Assembly (NCBI GenBank): GCA_001414485.1
Contig: LLEY01000011.1
Coordinates: 434,001-498,000 of the forward strand
DNA: 64,000 nucleotides
DNA from: Calycina herbarum
Lineage: Eukaryota > Ascomycota > Leotiomycetes > Helotiales > Pezizellaceae
Reading direction: 5' to 3'
The position numbers and the translations under genes were made by a program. The notes beneath the pieces were generated by a model. It was not told where the DNA came from and did no database searches. It worked only from the letters and a program-made list of their open reading frames with translations. Below, piece by piece: positions 36,356-46,279 of this stretch (within the stretch, counting starts at the first letter, position 1; each line of letters opens with the position of its first letter).

Positions 36356-37099
36356 ATGCCCATTTCAAGAAGTTGGGAGAGTAATGACTCCTTTTGCCGT
36401 CACTTCAACCCATTCATAACAAAACTGGATGCCCATCCAGAAACAATTGACGAGAGATGGAGACCTGCACTGTGGGACATTAGCGAAGGATGCATATTAT
36501 ATCTGCCTCCGAAGAAAGATATTCAAATCGCTTTGTTGCGACAAACACCCATCATTTGGTTACCGGAGAATGCCTTCAACCACCCTGTTCTCGTACTACG
36601 AGTATGCAGAACCGGACCGGAGAGCGCAATGATATGGTTCGGCATAATGCAATCTAGTGTCCCAAACAAGTACCAGAACTCCAATTATTATTGTCGTGTT
36701 TTCCCGAAGTCCAGAATTACAAACCCAGGAGAAAAATGCGAAATCTTGCGTTTGGAAGGTAATGAAATATACCCCTCCGAATCATATGCGAAAGCGGGAG
36801 GAGACTTGACTCGGCAAATCTACTGCCTGCCATGGGAAGCATTGCGATGTTATGATAAAAATAACGGAAATGGTTATAAACGGCGTCTCGACGTCGATTC
36901 ATTTACGACCTTAACACGGACTTTTTACACGCGCCCTTCTACTTCTCCCTGGATTAGGACCAGCAAACTTTGGGAAGATTTCGCGAGCAAATACTGTCCC
37001 GACTATATCGCAGAGAGACAGCCTGATGCGGGAGAAATGGAGCATGCCATCAGAGAGATTCCACACACAACCGACGAACCCCCAGAGAATCAACCGTAA
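36356..37099 (+). CDS. family-A protein, unknown function (best-kept member)
   Basis: 247 aa from the ATG at 36356; the frame is open from 36251 without ATG. The full signature is present: DERWRPALWDISEGCILYLP, PKKDI, AFNHPVLVLRV, MIWFGIMQSS, LPWEALRCYD, YKRRLDVDSF and SPWIRTSKLWEDFASKY. It has no signal peptide, membrane segment or known enzyme motif, and is probably cytosolic or nuclear. It is the clearest reference copy for the family in this window. Confidence 0.72.
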   Translation: MPISRSWESNDSFCRHFNPFITKLDAHPETIDERWRPALWDISEGCILYLPPKKDIQIALLRQTPIIWLPENAFNHPVLVLRVCRTGPESAMIWFGIMQSSVPNKYQNSNYYCRVFPKSRITNPGEKCEILRLEGNEIYPSESYAKAGGDLTRQIYCLPWEALRCYDKNNGNGYKRRLDVDSFTTLTRTFYTRPSTSPWIRTSKLWEDFASKYCPDYIAERQPDAGEMEHAIREIPHTTDEPPENQP

Positions 37100-37789
37100 A
37101 TTGAATTTCTATACGACACAAATGATTCATTTTCCCCTCCAGGTTCTCCTTCCATTCCCCTGAATATCACACCACGACCTTCGCAAATTGTTATAAACTC
37201 GATACAAACAGCGGCTAAGTACCACAGCGGCACCCAACCCCAGCGTTCTTCAAATTAGACAACTTAATACAAAAACAAGCCCATGAAGCATTTCTCCAGC
37301 GCTAAACAGCCAACTCGGCAAAGCAAATCAGCGCAATCCCATTGGTTCCTTCAAGCCCGCTCATTTACCCGACATAATACAACATAGGTTTGCACCAGGA
37401 AAAGCGCCTTTGGCGGGAAAAAGAGATTATATAAACGAAACAATTATTTTGGATGTGCTTCGATGGGTTAATGGTGATTGGATGGGTACCTGTAGTTCCG
37501 GGATGTTGAAAATTGAGGGTCGATGGAGATGATCACAGGCGCATAACCGCACAACACACCATTTGGTGGGCTCGGGAGTTGGATAGCAAATATAGAAATA
37601 AGATTCCCCAGTTATGTTCACTTGATTTCTCTTTTCTTGTTGTCTTTGGTAGCAACACGGAATATCACACTCGTTTATTTTCTTCTGTGTTTGAGACTGA
37701 GAAAGGGAATACTTACACTCACTCGTACATATCACTTATTATTTCTTCAACTTTCTCGACACAAAACTTTAACGTTGCCAACCATCAAA
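37100..37789. other. intergenic spacer with promoter of the surface-protein gene
   Basis: No gene is seen; TATATAA near 37426-37434 may serve the next gene or a leader start. Confidence 0.4.
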
Positions 37790-38677
37790 ATGCGTTTCTC
37801 CACACTCACTCTCGTGGCTCTTTCCGCCCTCACGGTTTCCGCAACTTTCACCGAGGTCGGTGGAAAACCTGGATCCGTGGCCAGCGCGGATTGTGGCGAT
37901 GAGGCAAAGCCCACTGGTGTTCCATCAACCGGTACACCCTCCAAGGGAACCGGAGAAGGCGAAGGCGAAGGAGAAACACCAGGCGAGGGGCCTGGTAAAG
38001 GACCAGATACGCCTAATGAGGGATCTAACGAGGGCGGCGACGAAAACGACAACAACTCTGGCACTGCATCATCTATTGCGATCCCAAAGCCCACCTCAGT
38101 CATACCAAATGTAGGCCCATCGACTGTCTTCAGTTCGGTCATCAAAACCATCACCTCTTGCGCGGAGGGAGTTCAATGCGCTCACACATCCGCCCCAACT
38201 TTTGCACCATCCGTTCCCTCGGTTCCAATACCTTCAATCTCAGGACCATCCATCTCGGCGCCCTCAATCTCAGCACCCTCATCATTCCTCCCATCCGCCC
38301 CCTCCATCCCGATTCCAACAACAAGAGCACCACTCCCCTCCCTCTCCCTCTCCCTCTCCCTCCCAGCATCTGGAAACAGCGGCCTCACAGGGACCAGCAA
38401 ACTCGTCATCCCCTCTCCAGCTCCCAGCTACGTCCCCGGCTCTGCACCAAGTTTCTCAAACGTAACGAACAATGGAACCGTTCAGGCTCCAGCAAAGACA
38501 ACACCTAAACCTACTACGGTTTTGGTGACGAGTGTTGTTGGGTCTTCGGCGCCTTCGAAGCCTGTTATTGCTCCGAGTGTTGCTCCTAGTGCTCCTATTT
38601 CTGCGAATGGCGGGGGGAAGGTTGGTGCGACGTGGGGGTTGTTGGGGGTTGTGGCTGGGTTGGTGGTTTTGTTTTAG
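37790..38677 (+). CDS. secreted Ser/Pro-rich GPI-type cell-surface protein
   Basis: 295 aa from the ATG at 37790 (context CAAAATG). The signal peptide is MRFSTLTLVALSALTVSA (1-18). A Gly/Glu repeat (GEGEGEGETPGEGPGKG) is followed by a long Ser/Pro domain with repeats of PSISGP/PSISAPS and a Ser-Leu alternation (SLSLSLSL). NVT and NGT sites are present. The C-terminus ends in GLLGVVAGLVVLF preceded by small residues, as for a GPI anchor. Heavy O-glycosylation and a wall location are inferred. No catalytic domain was recognised. Confidence 0.75.
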   Translation: MRFSTLTLVALSALTVSATFTEVGGKPGSVASADCGDEAKPTGVPSTGTPSKGTGEGEGEGETPGEGPGKGPDTPNEGSNEGGDENDNNSGTASSIAIPKPTSVIPNVGPSTVFSSVIKTITSCAEGVQCAHTSAPTFAPSVPSVPIPSISGPSISAPSISAPSSFLPSAPSIPIPTTRAPLPSLSLSLSLPASGNSGLTGTSKLVIPSPAPSYVPGSAPSFSNVTNNGTVQAPAKTTPKPTTVLVTSVVGSSAPSKPVIAPSVAPSAPISANGGGKVGATWGLLGVVAGLVVLF

Positions 38678-39431
38678 AAGCTTGAATTTGGTGATGAGCA
38701 GGGGGAAAGAGTGATAGGGATGTAATTTTGCTTGTATGTGTTGTAATTTGAGGTTGAAGTCGGGATACTTCGTCGAGAAATTGTTGTAATGTAGTTTTCT
38801 TTCTTTCGGTTGATATTTGTAAATGAAAATAGTTTGAAATATTCAATATGGTTTTCTCCAGTACTGAACACTTGATCATATCTCTTTGCGTCTAGTTCGG
38901 AAGAAAAGTAGGATTGGGACTGTGACAGAATGATACAATACGAAAGTAAACTCCCAAGCTTGTTGAATAAATATGACAGCAAGCCGATTCAAAATGATCG
39001 CTGGTAGCACTGGCTACACAGGATAGGCACCGAAAATAAATCTCAAGACCACCCCCAGTTTTCTTTATCTTCTCAACTTATCCCATGTAGTACTTTCCAG
39101 GGGATAAAATGAGAAAAACACTAAAGGAAATCTATAAGGTGGCCTGGGAATGAACAGTTGGGTTTGATGAGTAAGTTGGTGGCTTGCCAGTCAGTGAGTA
39201 AGCTATCAAAAGGCAGGTAAGCTGCGAGCAAGCGAGCAAGCCAATGAATGGCCAATGGGACAGCAGATAACCGTAAACGAGTAAATAAGCTAATAAAAGG
39301 ACAACTAGGGAAGCTGGGAAGGCGACTCACAATTCGTTGGGGCAAGAAACCTCAAGATGATTTTCGTATTTTCCCGTCACTCTGGTTGAGTGAGTCATGA
39401 TTCTCTGCCCAAATTACATACAGTAGCAGCG
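38678..39431. other. intergenic spacer with GAGTAAG-type low-complexity tract
   Basis: Within 39160-39300 short words such as GAGTAAG, GCGAGCAAGC and GAGTAAATAAGC repeat in degenerate fashion. On the opposite strand these read as TTACTC words, like the minisatellite at 55 kb. No gene is seen. Confidence 0.5.
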
Positions 39432-39740
39432 ATCATGACGGTGGTTTAAGCGACAGTGATCCCGACTCTAGTAGCGACGATGATGGATGTTTAAGTAAGG
39501 ATGAGTGAGAGCGTTTAAGCACGAGGAAGAATATGAGCAGCGCTTGCTAGCATGCAGGAAAGAAGACAAGCCTTGGAGCTGGATCTTCCAGCAATTCCCA
39601 AACAGAACGCGTTCGTTGTCATCCCTGGGATCGTTGCATCGTACAGTTTTCCCCAGGTCCTCAGTAGCAGTTGCCTCTGATTCCGCGACTGCCATCTGCT
39701 CGAATAGTATGCCAGCCATTCTAGTAGATAAGACTTGATG
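39432..39740 (+). pseudogene. relic of a Myb/SANT-like DNA-binding protein
   Basis: One frame gives an acidic Ser/Asp tract (LSDSDPDSSSDDDG) and stops at about 39508. The adjacent frame continues EEEYEQRLLACRKEDKPWSW then IFQQFPNRT. The W..I...FP.RT pattern after a charged helix matches fungal Myb-like domains. At least one frameshift and the absence of a start mark it as a remnant. The domain call rests on this short pattern only. Confidence 0.4.
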
Positions 39741-40217
39741 ACAAAGGTTAATAAAATTTTAACTCTTCCTCAAGAGACAGTCACATGATGAGGCTCGGGA
39801 ACACCATACTTAAATTAGCTAATCCGGTTAAATCCGTATGCCCGTGGTAGTAAATAAGGTGAAGGCATTTCGAGATTTCGGGGTTCGGACCTTCAAAAAC
39901 GCCAGGTCACGAGTTTTGGCGTTGGCTGCCTTGGATCAATGGAAAAGGTCGCGTTTCTGATCCTCCTGGTGTTTACTTAACAACACCATCTCCGCCCCTG
40001 GGATGATTTTGGCCACCAATCTGCTATCGTTGCGATACATTTCAAACCAAATCAATCTGTTCGTGCACTGAAAATCTCTCGAAATCTCTCTTGCAACGAA
40101 CCGCCATACTGTGTACCTACTTTCGTTGCTACCCAGCACCCTGAACCAGAGAAGCAGTAGGTAACTCCTTGAATATATCTTCAAGTAACTAACCAGCGTA
40201 GTTCTACCACCCTCAAA
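39741..40217. other. intergenic spacer
   Basis: Contains the promoter of the next gene; nothing else is seen. Confidence 0.4.
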
Positions 40218-40622
40218 ATGGCAAACATACGCCTCTCCCAATCCCCCTTCCTTCTCATAGCCGCAACAACAATGGCGTCCATCTCCCTCGGCTTCGGCAT
40301 CAATGCCATCCTCAACCCCGCCCACGCTCTCTCATTCTTCGAATTCGACTACCCAACCGATGCCTCCACGCAAAAGTTGGTGGACAACCTAATGATCATA
40401 TATGGAGTTCGTGATATATTCTGGGGTCTTGCCATGTATGCCCCCGCATACTATGGAGACCGCAAGTCCTTGGGCTGGATCTGTGTTGCTGGGAGTGCGG
40501 TCGCGTTTGCGGATGGAGCTGTGTGTTATGCTGCTGGGAAGGGGGAGTGGGGACATTGGGGGTATGCGCCTATGTTGACTGCTATTGGGGGTATGTTGCT
40601 TGGGGCTTTTGATAGGATTTAG
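40218..40622 (+). CDS. DUF4267-type small integral membrane protein
   Basis: 134 aa in a single exon. Four hydrophobic segments are visible: FLLIAATTMASISLGFGINA, then IYGVRDIFWGLAMYAPAY, GWICVAGSAVAFADGAVCYA and YAPMLTAIGGMLLGAF. The layout, with 'GVRDIFWGL' after the first loop and a late 'DG' pair, fits fungal DUF4267 membrane proteins, and the length is typical. The function is unknown. The ATG at 40218 (AAAATGG) is a good start. Confidence 0.75.
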   Translation: MANIRLSQSPFLLIAATTMASISLGFGINAILNPAHALSFFEFDYPTDASTQKLVDNLMIIYGVRDIFWGLAMYAPAYYGDRKSLGWICVAGSAVAFADGAVCYAAGKGEWGHWGYAPMLTAIGGMLLGAFDRI

Positions 40623-41246
40623 ATGTTGGAGATGGTGGGGATGATATATGGTGTTGGAGTCGGGACTGGATGGTGGGATTTGTTGACAGCTGGGTTTTGG
40701 GAAGTTGTAAGGATATGTCCCTTCTTTTGACGAGGCTTATGTTCTCGGATAAGTCCGTAGGCTCTTGCAATCTATTTTTCTCCCTTAGTTCCTTGTACTT
40801 TCTCCTATTCACGGTACACACTCGGTGATGGACCATGTGATCTAGCCTGTTGCCAGTGCAAAGCTTCGCCACCATTAGCGTCTTCCTAGTCTCTTTTTAA
40901 CTACCGACCTCGGGGTCTAAAGTCTCAATCAACAGACAATCGAACTCCTGTGAACTAAAAGGTCTGCTCCATATCAAGCTCTTTCCCAACAACTTACAGA
41001 CCTCTGGATAGGTACCTTCCTCCATCAGCTTGCGGCCTTCAACATCGTCACACCATTCAAATCTTGTGACAAATTCACTTTCGTACTCTCCACCTCAGGT
41101 TCGACTCTTACAAACCACAGCTTGACTACTTCATGGACTAATTGTTGGCAGTCTACAAGAAAGGGATTGTCAAGAACCCACCTTCAAATCCACCCTCAAT
41201 ACTCCTCTCCACACTCATCAACTCCTGATACCGTATCTCTTCACCA
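40623..41246. other. intergenic spacer, part of a tandem duplication
   Basis: The part from about 41100 on resembles 42360-42480 upstream of the next copy (CAGCTTGACTACTTCATG versus CAGCTTGACCACTTCATG). The promoter was therefore duplicated along with the F-box-like gene. Confidence 0.5.
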
Positions 41247-42073
41247 ATGGCGCAACTCGAAAACACGTTCAATTCTCCGGACATCTCTCCCCGAAGCAGC
41301 TCTGTACAAGACTCTGGCTCTGCACCAAAAGCTTTCCGGTTTCTCGATCTCCCTTTCGAGCTTCGACTGAAGATTTATCAGTACTATATTCTGCGCGGAC
41401 GACAGATTGATATTCGTCAAACCAGCTATTATTGGGGTTTTTGGAGTTCTTTTTATTTGGTTTCAACGGGTGGGCGCCGGATCACCCTAGATATGGCGAA
41501 TGGCCGGATAATGACTACGGCTACGGAACTGGCATTTTTCGCGTGTCGAAGCAAATCAGTAACGAAGGACTTGATATTCTCTGGGGCGAAAACACATTCT
41601 ATATCAAGCTTACTAGCCGCTTACCGAAAAACTTGGAAAGGATTCCTGAAGCATTACGGCTTAGAACCAAGTCTTTGAGACTCGATGCCGACCCCGACTA
41701 CGAAATGACCGACGATTACAGAGAGCTAAGCAAAACCCTCTGAGCTCCAATCTTTCGCAACCTAAAGGTCCTCTATTTTGAGATGATATGTCATTTTCCG
41801 GAAATGTTTGAGGACACGGATCCCATTGTGGAGAAGTCGGACTTTGAATGATGCTCAACGGTCACGTATTGCTTCAAATACTTGAATGGTTGTAGAGTGG
41901 TGATTGAGAAAATACTAAGTCCGGGGAGAAGGCATGGGGAATTCATTGAGAATGCATTGCCAAAGCGTTATCGCAAGGTTAAAAGTCATTCCCTCTATGA
42001 GGATTACATCATCACAGAATTCAAGGCAACCTCTCTGGAAATGTCGTCTTCGAATTCACCAAGGAAAGGCTGA
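41247..42073 (+). pseudogene. broken F-box-like gene (tandem copy)
   Basis: The start MAQLENTFNSPDISPRSSS and FLDLPFELRLKIYQYYI align with the intact neighbour at 42490. After a frameshift at about 41430-41500 the homology continues as GIFRVSKQISNEGLDILWGE and stops at TGA (about 41741-41743). In the same frame it goes on as APIFRNLKVLYFE, stops again and resumes with CRVVIEKILSPGRRHGEFIE. One frameshift and two or more stops make it a pseudogene. It lies 1,243 bp from its sister copy, start to start. Confidence 0.8.
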
Positions 42074-42489
42074 CGTACTAGCCTCAGTGGCTTATGCTAT
42101 TGACAGGGTTTAATTTAGCGTCTAAGTACTATAAAAGTCCCCTTAATCTAGCTTCTTGCTACGCAAAGATTCGCCCCATTCAACGCTCGTTAATACGACT
42201 AGAAAATTGAACTCTTGAGTGTTAAGCCTACCTTCTCTACGATACAGACCCTTCTTGATACTTTTCTCCATTAGATTACGGTCTTCGTATTCTCATACCT
42301 TCCAATCTTGAACAAATTCACTTCCAATATTCCATCTTTGACCTGAGGTACGATTTTGACGTGAGTTATGAGTCTTGCAAACTCCAGCTTGACCACTTCA
42401 TGAGCTAATTGTAAAAGGACGAGTTTGTCTAGAATTCTCCTTCAATCCGACTTACTCTTATCTGCTACTACGACTTCCTCGTTTCCGCA
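42074..42489. other. promoter region of the intact copy
   Basis: The 3' end of the dead copy and the duplicated promoter of the live copy; no separate feature is seen. Confidence 0.4.
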
Positions 42490-43416
42490 ATGGCGAATCT
42501 CGAAGATTATCTTGGCTCCCCGGAGCTTCCTTCCAAGAGCAGCACCACACAAGCTTCTAGCTCTGCACTGAAAAAGGTCACCGGATTTCTCGACTTCCCC
42601 TTCGAACTGCGACTCAAGATATATCGTCACTATGTTCCACGCAGACGACTCATTTACCTTTCGAACAATTGGAAAACATATACTCCACCGAAGTTCATCG
42701 AAGGTACCTGGGGTCGGATCGAAAGGGTGGATTTGGATGGTCGCCCAATTGAAGACTGGTCAGCAGTTCCGCACGGCAAAAAAAGCAGTATCTTTCGTGT
42801 TTGCAAGCAAGTCAGCGAGGAAGCCCTCGAGATCCTATACGGCGAAAACATATTTCAGGTCTATCTCAGAGTATACATCCGCATGTTCCCCGAAGCCATG
42901 TGGCCCAGAATCAAGAAGTTGGAACTCATGGCCGTTCCCGGCAGCGATGACCCAGAGATAGGCAAACTCCCTTGGTCCTCAATCTTCCAAAGTCTGGATG
43001 TCCTCTATTTTGGGATTCCAGGGAATCAATGTTATTATTGCAGACTAAACGTCGAACACGAGAAATACGCCGAGACCCCAGAAGATACAGCAGACGCCAA
43101 ATACTTTCTCGAGAGGGATGAGATATTTTCGCAATGGTGCTCGAACGCCGCGATTTGTTTTAAACACTTGGGGGATTGTGATGTGGTGTTGAAGATAAGA
43201 CCAAGTCCTTGCAAGCGTCGTGAGGAACTCATCGAGAATCAACTACTGAGTAGTGGTTATCGCAAGATTCAAAGCCATGATTACGACGAGGATGGATCGC
43301 CGGACCATTATAGCAAGGCTCAAGGCGATGTCCCTGTAAATGGTCTCTTTAGGCGGATAACTCGAGCAGCTCCAAAAATGGCAATGGGGACGCCTTTAAG
43401 CTCTGATGACTTGTAA
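42490..43416 (+). CDS. F-box-like/2EXR-related protein
   Basis: 308 aa in a single exon. The N-terminal F-box-like motif is FLDFPFELRLKIYRHYVPRR (about 33-52). The family's second block is IFRVCKQVSEEALEILYGEN (about 97-116). A region with three to five Cys (QCYYC, WCSNAAICFKHLGDC) follows. F-box motifs usually bind Skp1 in ubiquitin ligases, but the fungal expansions are poorly characterised, and here the role is inferred only. It is intact, unlike the tandem copy upstream. Confidence 0.7.
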   Translation: MANLEDYLGSPELPSKSSTTQASSSALKKVTGFLDFPFELRLKIYRHYVPRRRLIYLSNNWKTYTPPKFIEGTWGRIERVDLDGRPIEDWSAVPHGKKSSIFRVCKQVSEEALEILYGENIFQVYLRVYIRMFPEAMWPRIKKLELMAVPGSDDPEIGKLPWSSIFQSLDVLYFGIPGNQCYYCRLNVEHEKYAETPEDTADAKYFLERDEIFSQWCSNAAICFKHLGDCDVVLKIRPSPCKRREELIENQLLSSGYRKIQSHDYDEDGSPDHYSKAQGDVPVNGLFRRITRAAPKMAMGTPLSSDDL

Positions 43417-44443
43417 GTATCTCGAGATAACTATGGTGAGGGGCGGCTCGCTGAAGGAGAGGAACTAAATACTTATGTCAATAAATTAATGTAAATCTCT
43501 TATTTCTTGCTCGCGAATTGTGAAATGCAATTGGACTATAGTATTGCTAGGAAAAGCTTGACATAGAAAGGTGCTTAGCTTGTGTTGCGACGGGGATTTT
43601 CCCGAAGCCGAGTTTGTTATAATTAAATCGCATATAGTTTTTGAATACACCTAGATGGGCCTAATAGCAGAAGCTTTATAACAAGTACTTGTCATGAGGC
43701 TTTCCCCTGCCTTCGCGCAGCTCTTCACAAAACACGTCTAAGCGGCCTCGCCAAAGCTATCACCACGCAGACACTTGGGTACTACGACGCAACGCAAAAT
43801 CAAAAGTACTATCCCATCGTGAATATGAGTATTTAATGATCCATTTTCACATTCATATCAAAGATATGTGTTTCCGACCGGTGGTTACTGCAAAATTAAA
43901 TAAATAGTCAGGATCGATGCGTGGCAAGGGTAGGAAAAAGCAGAGGGTCGAAGTCCTATTCACCTAGCATGACACCAGCCCAGCCTTAACAGAAGATCAT
44001 GTCAATATCACACTAAACTCTTAAACTACCAAATCAATATTATTAAATTGGTCTAAATGAAGTTTCCGGATGCGTGTATTCCTTCTCAGACTGGAATTTT
44101 AAGCGCTGACAGTCTGACACTCATACCGCCTCTGAACGTAGTCTACCCTGGCATAAGCGCCCTGAATAGCATCCTGGCCCAGAAAATCCAAGATGCTGAA
44201 ACAGCAGCAGCACATGAAGTAAGCACCAACAACCCAATCCCGGATAGTCTTCATGACGGGGAGTACTTGTAGCCAGGTCGTAGACCCAAATGCACGCGCC
44301 CGCGAAGAGAAACGCCTCATGTATGTACGTAGGATGATTATGTTAACCTTAACTTTAACCATCGTTCCTGTTTTCTGCAATCTGCTCATGAGAATCCTCT
44401 CTCCGTTCCTTTTTGTTTGTAATGTCAATTCGTTCCCTCGACG
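43417..44443. other. intergenic spacer
   Basis: No supported gene; a 71-codon frame at 44057-44272 could be leader sequence. Probable promoter of the protease-fold gene. Confidence 0.45.
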
Positions 44444-46279
44444 ATGCGAGACCATGCATTTTCATTTTCATTTCCATGGCTAGCCGTCCTCTTCGCCAAT
44501 CTGGGCTTGATAGCGACTCCAACAGCAGCAGATACACCTCCTGGGCCTTTCGCTATGGAGTGGTCAACAACAAATTTTGGACCCGATGGACCATGGCATG
44601 CCGTTCAAGTTTACATTGGAACACCGCAGCAACCTATTTCTTTATATCCCGGAGGAACCCTTCGCTCACACTTCCTCACACCTCAAATTTGTTCAAATAA
44701 GACACTATCACCGGGATCCTGCTATGCTACAGTAGGCGGTCTTTATAACTCAAACTCCTCTTCAACCGCTTTCATCAATTCCAAATTCTCAGCGTTCACC
44801 GACTTTTCCCATGGGGGTCTTCGAGTTCGCGGTCCTGCGGGTATCGGTGCATTGGACGATATTCGCATTGGACAAGGCGCCGTACCGAATGCAACCATCG
44901 CGATACACAATGATGTTGAATCTATTTATCCTGGGGGAGCCACCCAAGCTCTTCAAGTCGGGACTCTAGGATTGGGGTATCTCGGAACTGGACAACTCCA
45001 AAGCTTCACTGGTACTGCCTCCGCGCTGAGTGGAAATGTCATACCAGGGTACCTAAAAGCAATGAACATTACCTCTTCCAACTCATTTGGTTTGCATATC
45101 GGGTCTGTGAGACCCAAAATTCCCAGCTCTCTATATTTTGGGGGATACGATCAGAACCGCATTTGTGGAAATGTCTCGTCGCAACAAGGCCCATTTGCGA
45201 ACATTGATGGAGATGTTCCAAGCGGGTTCATCGACTTGTTGGATATTTCCATCAATGTTATCGATGGCTCTTCTCCGTGGAACACAAGCAGTATCAACGG
45301 CATTTTGACATCAGGGAACTCATCAGTTGGCTCATCTCTCTCAGTTGTGATGCTGCCGGAAGCACCATACTTAAATCTGCCAAAAAGTACCTGCGATGCA
45401 ATTATCGCCTGGCTCCCAGTAACCTACCAACCTAATATAGGACTTTACACCTGGAATATCGATGACCCGCAATATCTCAAGATTGTCTCTTCGGCATCAG
45501 CTCTGAGTTTCGCGTTTCGAAAAGACCAGCTCAACTCTCAGAACATCACGATCAACGTCCCATTCTCGCTCCTCAACCTTACGCTTGAAGCACCTCTATC
45601 CAAGAACCCCATTCCATACTTTCCTTGCAACGCTCAGTCGTATGGAAAATACTCCCTCGGGCGAGCCTTTCTTCAAGCAGCCTTCATAGGCGCAAACTGG
45701 AACGCCAACAACAACCAAGGAACATGGTGGCTCGCCCAAGCACCCGGTCCAAATATCCCGTCGCAGAGCAGCGCAAAGACAATCCTCGACCAAGATTCCG
45801 CCATTTCAGCATCAGACAATGATTGGGCTGCGAGTTGGAAAGGCGCCTGGACGGCCTTGGCCAATACGCCTACCCAGGGCCCTGTTGACCTCTCGTCCGG
45901 TATTTTAGCAACAGAAGCAGTCGACGAAGAAGATAATGGTATTTCAACTCCTGTAAAGGGTGGTATTGGAGCCGGGGTGGGAATTTGTGCGCTCGTGGGC
46001 GTTGGCGCTGCATTTTTCTTCATCAAGCGACGCAGACGTTCGGCGGCTGCTGCTGCTACAATTGCTGCTAAGCTTGAGGTTGAAAGCTTACCTCCTCCGG
46101 TCCCTTCCAAAAATAACGATAAACAACTCGCTGAGATTTATGGTAATCCATTGTACGAAGTTCAAGGATGTTATTACAATGAGAGGTTTAGACCGGCAGA
46201 GTCGCATGATCGCCCCCAAACCCCTATTTGCGAACTCGCGGAAGGGAGAGCGAAACAACCGGTTTATGAATTGAGATGA
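44444..46279 (+). CDS. membrane-anchored aspartic-protease-fold protein lacking both catalytic Asp
   Basis: 611 aa in a single exon. A signal peptide (about 1-29) is followed by an A1-type fold: WHAVQVYIGTPQQPISL (51-67) is the strand that precedes the active site of pepsin-like enzymes. Where DTGS should come, the sequence is YPGGTLRS. The second site reads SVVMLPEAPYLNLPKSTC instead of a DTG/DSG motif. Many NxS/T sites and TLGLGYLGTG are present. A membrane segment (GIGAGVGICALVGVGAAFFFI, near 505-530) is followed by KRRRR and a cytosolic tail of about 90 aa with PPPVPSK. The layout suggests a binding or sensor protein of the cell surface rather than a protease. Confidence 0.82.
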   Translation: MRDHAFSFSFPWLAVLFANLGLIATPTAADTPPGPFAMEWSTTNFGPDGPWHAVQVYIGTPQQPISLYPGGTLRSHFLTPQICSNKTLSPGSCYATVGGLYNSNSSSTAFINSKFSAFTDFSHGGLRVRGPAGIGALDDIRIGQGAVPNATIAIHNDVESIYPGGATQALQVGTLGLGYLGTGQLQSFTGTASALSGNVIPGYLKAMNITSSNSFGLHIGSVRPKIPSSLYFGGYDQNRICGNVSSQQGPFANIDGDVPSGFIDLLDISINVIDGSSPWNTSSINGILTSGNSSVGSSLSVVMLPEAPYLNLPKSTCDAIIAWLPVTYQPNIGLYTWNIDDPQYLKIVSSASALSFAFRKDQLNSQNITINVPFSLLNLTLEAPLSKNPIPYFPCNAQSYGKYSLGRAFLQAAFIGANWNANNNQGTWWLAQAPGPNIPSQSSAKTILDQDSAISASDNDWAASWKGAWTALANTPTQGPVDLSSGILATEAVDEEDNGISTPVKGGIGAGVGICALVGVGAAFFFIKRRRRSAAAAATIAAKLEVESLPPPVPSKNNDKQLAEIYGNPLYEVQGCYYNERFRPAESHDRPQTPICELAEGRAKQPVYELR

